Source: JASLDZ01 sp964244065 (GTDB taxonomy: Bacteria > Pseudomonadota > Alphaproteobacteria > Caulobacterales > Caulobacteraceae). From it: a stretch of DNA of 64,000 bases. The stretch is from assembly GCA_964244065.1 (NCBI GenBank), contig CAXTHH010000001.1:558001-622000 (forward strand). The letters are read 5' to 3'. Below, one piece after another: positions 60,170-64,000 of this stretch (the stretch's first letter is position 1; each line of letters begins with the position of its first letter). The translations under genes were made by a program, and so were the position numbers. A model generated the notes under the pieces. The model was not told where the DNA came from. It was given only the letters and a program-made list of their open reading frames with translations, and searched no databases.

Positions 60170-60651
60170 GGCCTGATCTCGGACACCATGGCCGCGAAGT
60201 CGCACTCGGCCGCCAGCTGGCCCTCCACAAAGGCGTCGCCGTGGAACTTGAAGACCGGATCACGGGCGCGGAGCACGGTCACATGCATCCGCAGCACGTC
60301 GCCCGGCCGCACGGCCCGGCGGAAACGCGCGTTGTCCAGGCTCATGAAGAAGATGACCTTGCCGGTGACGTCGACCTCGAGCGTCTTGGACATGAGCACC
60401 GCGCCGGTCTGCGCCATGGCCTCGCAGATCAGAACACCCGGCATGACCGGGCTTTCCGGGAAGTGACCCTGGAAGTACGGCTCGTTGATCGAGACGCACT
60501 TGACGCCGACGATGCTCTGGCGGGCGCGATAGTCTTCGCAACGGTCCACCAGCAGGAAGGGATATCTGTGCGGGATGCGGCGCTGCACCTCCGCGTAGTC
60601 GATGTCGATGCGCGCGGCCGTTCCCCCGCCCGCCGCCTCCGAGCCGTCCAT
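60166..60651 (-). CDS. fabZ: 3-hydroxyacyl-ACP dehydratase FabZ
   Basis: 161 residues, hot-dog fold. The catalytic His and Glu are in FQGHFPESPVMPGVLICEAMAQTG. The N-terminal extension (MDGSEAAGGGTAARIDI) is short. It serves fatty acid elongation and balances acyl-ACP use with LpxA/LpxD. The start A is shared with the lpxD stop (TGATG). Confidence 0.96.
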   Translation of the reverse strand: MDGSEAAGGGTAARIDIDYAEVQRRIPHRYPFLLVDRCEDYRARQSIVGVKCVSINEPYFQGHFPESPVMPGVLICEAMAQTGAVLMSKTLEVDVTGKVIFFMSLDNARFRRAVRPGDVLRMHVTVLRARDPVFKFHGDAFVEGQLAAECDFAAMVSEIRP

Positions 60652-61664
60652 CAGCCCCTCTCGCCCGCCTTCTTGGCCTGCGCGGCGAGCCAGGCGGTCT
60701 CGCGCATCCACTTGCGCAGCGAACGGGCGGGCGAGCCGCCCCAGACCTCGCCGGCGGGCACGTTCTTCATGACGCCGGAGGCCGCCGCGATCTTTGCGCC
60801 CGCGCCGATGTGCACGTGATCCGCGATCCCCGCGCGGCCGCCGAACATGACCCCGTCCCCCACCGTCACGCTGCCCGAGATGCCCGTATGCGCCGCCAGT
60901 ACGCAGCTCCGTCCGATGACCACGTTGTGCGCGACCTGGACCAGGTTGTCGATCTTGGTGTTCTCGCCGATCACGGTGTCGGCGTAGGCGCCGCGGTCGA
61001 TGCAGCTGTTGGCGCCGACGGTGACGCCGTCCTGCAGGATCACGCGGCCGAGCTGGGGCATGTCGAGGGCGCCCTCGCGGGAACCGGCGACGCCGAAGCC
61101 GGCCTCTCCCACAACCGCGCCGGCCAGGATGCGCACGCGGTCGCCGATCAGCGCGCAGCCGATCACCGCGTGCGGGCCGATGCGCGCGTGACGGCCGATG
61201 CGCACGCCCGGACCGATCACCGCGTGGGCGCCGATCTCCGTGCCCTCGCCGATCTCCACGCCCGGGCCGACCACGGCGCCCGGGCCCAGCCGCACGTCCG
61301 GCTCAAGCCGCGCCAGCGGGTGCACGGCGGCCGAGTCCTCCGGGTGGCGCCGCAGGGCGTGCAGCCGGGCCGAGGCGCGGGCGTAGGCCGCCTGCGGCTC
61401 GGGCGTGAGCAGGCGCGCCACCCCCTCGGGCGCCTCGCCGGCATGGGCGGACGTGACCAGCACGGCGGCCGCGCGGGTGGTCCGCAGGCCCGGGAGGTAA
61501 CGCCGGTCCGCCAGGAAGGAGAGCTCGCCGGGTCCCGCCCGGTCGAGCGGGGCGACAGCGGCGATCGCCACGTCGCCGTCGCCTTCCAGCTCGGCCCCGG
61601 CCAGCCGGGCGAGCTCGCCCAGCGGAAGGGGACCCAGCGCCTCGAAGAAGCGGGCGTCGATCAC
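60651..61664 (-). CDS. lpxD: UDP-3-O-acylglucosamine N-acyltransferase
   Basis: 337 residues. An N-terminal uridine-binding domain (about 1-110, with LSFLADRRYLPGL) precedes a long hexapeptide-repeat beta-helix and a C-terminal helix. The catalytic His is in NLVQVAHNVVIGRSCVLAAHTGI. It attaches the N-linked 3-hydroxyacyl chain. It lies 21 bp downstream of skp/ompH. Confidence 0.97.
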   Translation of the reverse strand: MIDARFFEALGPLPLGELARLAGAELEGDGDVAIAAVAPLDRAGPGELSFLADRRYLPGLRTTRAAAVLVTSAHAGEAPEGVARLLTPEPQAAYARASARLHALRRHPEDSAAVHPLARLEPDVRLGPGAVVGPGVEIGEGTEIGAHAVIGPGVRIGRHARIGPHAVIGCALIGDRVRILAGAVVGEAGFGVAGSREGALDMPQLGRVILQDGVTVGANSCIDRGAYADTVIGENTKIDNLVQVAHNVVIGRSCVLAAHTGISGSVTVGDGVMFGGRAGIADHVHIGAGAKIAAASGVMKNVPAGEVWGGSPARSLRKWMRETAWLAAQAKKAGERG

Positions 61665-61685
61665 CCGCCGCGCCCGCGCCGCGCC

Positions 61686-62369
61686 TTAGCGGCGAGCGGG
61701 AGCCGCGGCGGGCGCGGCGCCCTGGGGCGTGGGCGTGATCCGCTCGCGGTCGAAGGTGATGGTCGGGAAGCGCGCGTTCAGCTGCTGGATCGAGGCGTCC
61801 GTGAGGTCCATGGCGGGGTTGGCGTAGAGCACGGCCTGCTCCACGTTCAGCAGCACGGCGCACTGGCGCGCGCTGTAGAGCGAGGTGACCACCGGCTGCA
61901 GCTGCTCGCCGATGCGCGCCAGCTGGCGCTGCTCAGTGGCCTGCAGCTCGCGCTGGCGCTGGTCGGCCTTCTCCTGCTGGGCGCGGATGCGCGTCTCCAG
62001 CGCCTGGGCGCGGGTCTGGCGCTGCTCGGTGGTCAGCGCGGCCTGCTGCCCCTGGAAAGCGGTGAGCTCGGTCTGCAGGGCGTCGGCCTCGGGCTTCAGC
62101 TCGGCCTGCACCTGGGCCACCAGCTGGCGCAGGCGCTCGGTCATGGCGCGCCCGGCGCTCGACTGGCCGATGGCCCGCGCCGACGAGATCATGCACATGC
62201 CGGTGATCGGCGGTCCGTTGGTGGGCGGGGCGGCGGCCGGAGCGCCAGCGGCCGCCGCGGCCGCGGCGGGTCGAGCCGGCGCGGGGGCGGCTCCGCGGGC
62301 CTGGGCGGAGGCGGCCGTGGCGGCGGCCGTCAGGGCGAGCGCCATGGCGGCGGTGGCGAGCGTCTTCAC
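61686..62369 (-). CDS. skp: OmpH/Skp-family periplasmic chaperone
   Basis: 227 residues. A signal peptide (ends ATAASAQA) and an Ala/Pro-rich stretch precede a coiled-coil region (about 80-160, rich in Gln/Glu/Arg/Leu heptads), the shape of Skp tentacles. The C-terminal strand part (SARQCAVLLNVEQAVLYANPAMDLT) matches the OmpH family. It escorts outer-membrane proteins. Directly after bamA and before lpxD is the usual place. Confidence 0.92.
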   Translation of the reverse strand: MKTLATAAMALALTAAATAASAQARGAAPAPARPAAAAAAAGAPAAAPPTNGPPITGMCMISSARAIGQSSAGRAMTERLRQLVAQVQAELKPEADALQTELTAFQGQQAALTTEQRQTRAQALETRIRAQQEKADQRQRELQATEQRQLARIGEQLQPVVTSLYSARQCAVLLNVEQAVLYANPAMDLTDASIQQLNARFPTITFDRERITPTPQGAAPAAAPARR

Positions 62370-62386
62370 GGTGGGTATCTTCCTGG

Positions 62387-64000
62387 TCAGAACTGGGTGT
62401 TGGTGGAGAAGCGGAACGCCTCTTCCTTGTCGTAGGACGCTTTGGACAGAACCTTGCTGAAATCGAGGCGGATCGGCCCGAGCGGCGAAGTCCAGAACAC
62501 GCTGATGCCGGCCGAGGCGCGCAGCTTCAGGTCGTCGTTGGTGAAGGGGCTCTGGTTCTTGATGCGTGCGTCCAGCAGCCCCAGCGTGCCGAAGTCGGTG
62601 AACAGGGCGGTGCGGATCCCGTACTGCTCAGGCAGGTAATTGGGCACCGTCAGCTCCACGGTGCCGATGGCGTAGAGCTTGCCGCCCAGCGCCTCGTCGT
62701 AAAGCGTGTCGCGCGGCCCGATGCCGGCGGTCTCGAAGCCGCGGAAGGTCGCCCCGCCCTTGTAGAAGCGGTCGTTCACGCGCACGGCGTCGCCGCCGAA
62801 CGGCTGGGTGTAGCCCGCCTGCCCGGTCACGCTCAGGACGAAGCGCGGCGTGAAGCCGTAGTAGAAGGACGCCGTGCCCTCCGAACGCAGGTAGCGGACG
62901 TCCCCGCCGAGGCCGGCCACCGCCTGGTCGAGCTGCAGCACGTAGCCGCGAGTCGGGCGGATCGGGTCGTTCCGCTTGTCGAAATTAATCGTATAGCCGA
63001 TCAGCGAGGTGAAGCTGTCGCCGCGCTGTGAGCATAGGGACAGCGAAGTGGCGCCCGCGGCGCAAAGCTCGTCGCTGACGAACACTTCATCGGCGTGGAA
63101 TTGGTAGCGCGCGCGGAAGTAGGTGTTGAGGTTCAGCGGGAAGCCGATGCGCACGCCGCCGCCGTTCGACTCCGAGGTGTAGCCGGAATACTGGCTGAAG
63201 TCGAAGCGGTAGGAGAACAGGTCGATGCCGCCAGCCAGGTCGCGGCCCAGGAAGCGCGGCTCGGTGAAGCGGAAGTCGACCTGGCGGCGCAAGGAACCGA
63301 CCGAAGCGCGCAACGACACGTCCTGGCCGGTCCCGCGGAAGTTGTGCTGGCTGATGCCCACGTCGAGCAGGAGCTGATCGACCGTGGAGTAGCCGGCGCC
63401 CAGGCTGAGCTCGCCCGTGGGCTGCTCCTGGATCTTGACGCGCAGCACCGTCTTGTCGGGCGCGCTGCCGGGATACTGATCGATGTCCACGGTCTTGAAG
63501 AAGCTGAGACGCTTCACCTCGATCTTCGATCGATCGACCAGCACGCGGTTGTAGGCGTCGCCTTCGGCCAGTCGCAGCTCGCGACGGATCACGTAGTCCT
63601 GCGTGGTGGTGTTGCCGACGATGTCGATGCGCTCAACGTAGACGCGTGGGCCTTCCTTCACGCGGAAGGTGACGTCCACGGTTTGCGTTTTCGGGTTGGC
63701 GCGGGGCTGCGGCTGGATGTCCACGAAGGCGAAGCCGGAGGCGCCCGCGGCGAAGGTCAGCGAGTCCACCGCCGACTCGATCTGGTCGGAGCGGAACGGC
63801 TGGCCCTCGCGGATGGGCAGGAGCGCCTTGAGGAAGTCGCCGTTCAGGCGCTTCAGGTCGGTCTGCACGTCCAGCTTGCCGAACTTGTACTTGGGACCTT
63901 CCTCGACCACGTAGGTCAGGGCGAAGCTCTTGCGGTCGGGGTTCAGCTCGGCCGTCGAGGACAGCACGCGGAAGTCGTAGTAACCCTTGTTGGCGTAGAA
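62387..64000 (-). CDS. bamA: Outer membrane protein assembly factor BamA (5' end outside the window)
   Basis: The last 537 codons are in the window, and the frame continues open to its edge. POTRA domains occupy the first part (VEEGPKYKFGKLDVQT, KEGPRVYVERIDIVGNTTTQDYVIRRELRLAEGD). The 16-strand barrel follows, with the lid-loop motif TFRGFETAGIGPRD and the terminal aromatic (STNTQF). It inserts beta-barrel proteins in the outer membrane. The full gene is expected to start several hundred bases beyond the right end. Confidence 0.97.
   Translation of the reverse strand, partial: FYANKGYYDFRVLSSTAELNPDRKSFALTYVVEEGPKYKFGKLDVQTDLKRLNGDFLKALLPIREGQPFRSDQIESAVDSLTFAAGASGFAFVDIQPQPRANPKTQTVDVTFRVKEGPRVYVERIDIVGNTTTQDYVIRRELRLAEGDAYNRVLVDRSKIEVKRLSFFKTVDIDQYPGSAPDKTVLRVKIQEQPTGELSLGAGYSTVDQLLLDVGISQHNFRGTGQDVSLRASVGSLRRQVDFRFTEPRFLGRDLAGGIDLFSYRFDFSQYSGYTSESNGGGVRIGFPLNLNTYFRARYQFHADEVFVSDELCAAGATSLSLCSQRGDSFTSLIGYTINFDKRNDPIRPTRGYVLQLDQAVAGLGGDVRYLRSEGTASFYYGFTPRFVLSVTGQAGYTQPFGGDAVRVNDRFYKGGATFRGFETAGIGPRDTLYDEALGGKLYAIGTVELTVPNYLPEQYGIRTALFTDFGTLGLLDARIKNQSPFTNDDLKLRASAGISVFWTSPLGPIRLDFSKVLSKASYDKEEAFRFSTNTQF

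Noticed and set aside
1..64000. CRISPR arrays, insertion sequences, prophage, toxin-antitoxin or other defence islands
   Set aside because: No regular direct repeats, transposase, integrase or defence gene motifs seen; base composition is even throughout.

Overview
The window is about 64 kb of very GC-rich (roughly 70 percent or more), tightly packed bacterial chromosome carrying core genes. The gene set and order point to an alphaproteobacterium, most likely in or near Caulobacterales: ntrB-ntrC-ntrY-ntrX next to hfq-hflX-mazG, lexA-comEC-gltX-gltA-lpxB, an NtrC without a sigma-54 contact loop, alphaproteobacterial SOS boxes (GTTC-N7-GTTC) and LpxI instead of LpxH. The order assignment rests on remembered synteny, not on a search. 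I see no phage, transposase, integrase, CRISPR array or rRNA. No stretch longer than about 250 bases lacks a gene.

Layout. 1-8.8 kb (+): nitrogen two-component genes ntrB, ntrC, ntrY, ntrX, a possible 41-residue ORF, a D-amino-acid aminotransferase, hfq and hflX. 8.8-12.9 kb (-): mazG, a metallo-beta-lactamase-fold hydrolase, tatD, holB and tmk. Then tRNA-Ser(UGA) and a frameshifted GreA/GreB-like gene. 13.6-16.3 kb (-): a secreted protein of unknown function, a ferritin-like diiron candidate and an NTF2-like secreted protein. 16.3-35.5 kb: a large hopanoid locus. 35.6-45.3 kb: ligD, eno, rpmF, pyrG, secG, tpiA and several small or unknown envelope proteins. 45.4-52.3 kb (+): a PpiD/SurA-like periplasmic chaperone, trpE, trpG, trpD, trpC and lexA. 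52.3-57.3 kb: comEC, gltX and gltA. 57.4-64 kb (-): bamA (cut by the window end), skp/ompH, lpxD, fabZ, lpxA, lpxI and lpxB.

How the genes work together. The hopanoid locus is close to a full pathway. A polyprenyl diphosphate synthase and IspH supply isoprenoid precursor. HpnC, HpnD and HpnE make squalene and Shc cyclises it. HpnH and HpnG add and process the side chain. HpnI, HpnK and HpnJ would carry it to bacteriohopanetetrol cyclitol ether. HpnN, HpnM and an MlaA-like protein are candidates for moving hopanoids or phospholipids between membranes. The Lpx and Bam genes at the right end build the outer membrane, so much of the window is envelope-related. Many neighbours overlap by ATGA, GTGA or TTGA, which suggests translational coupling.

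The observations I would check first are: two exact SOS boxes upstream of lexA; a nearly perfect 27-bp inverted repeat that covers the hpnK ribosome binding site; an NtrC lacking both the GAFTGA loop and the Walker B aspartate; a one-base frameshift in the GreA-like gene; and a ferritin-like gene inside the hopanoid gene run. I did not find a clearly new multi-gene system.
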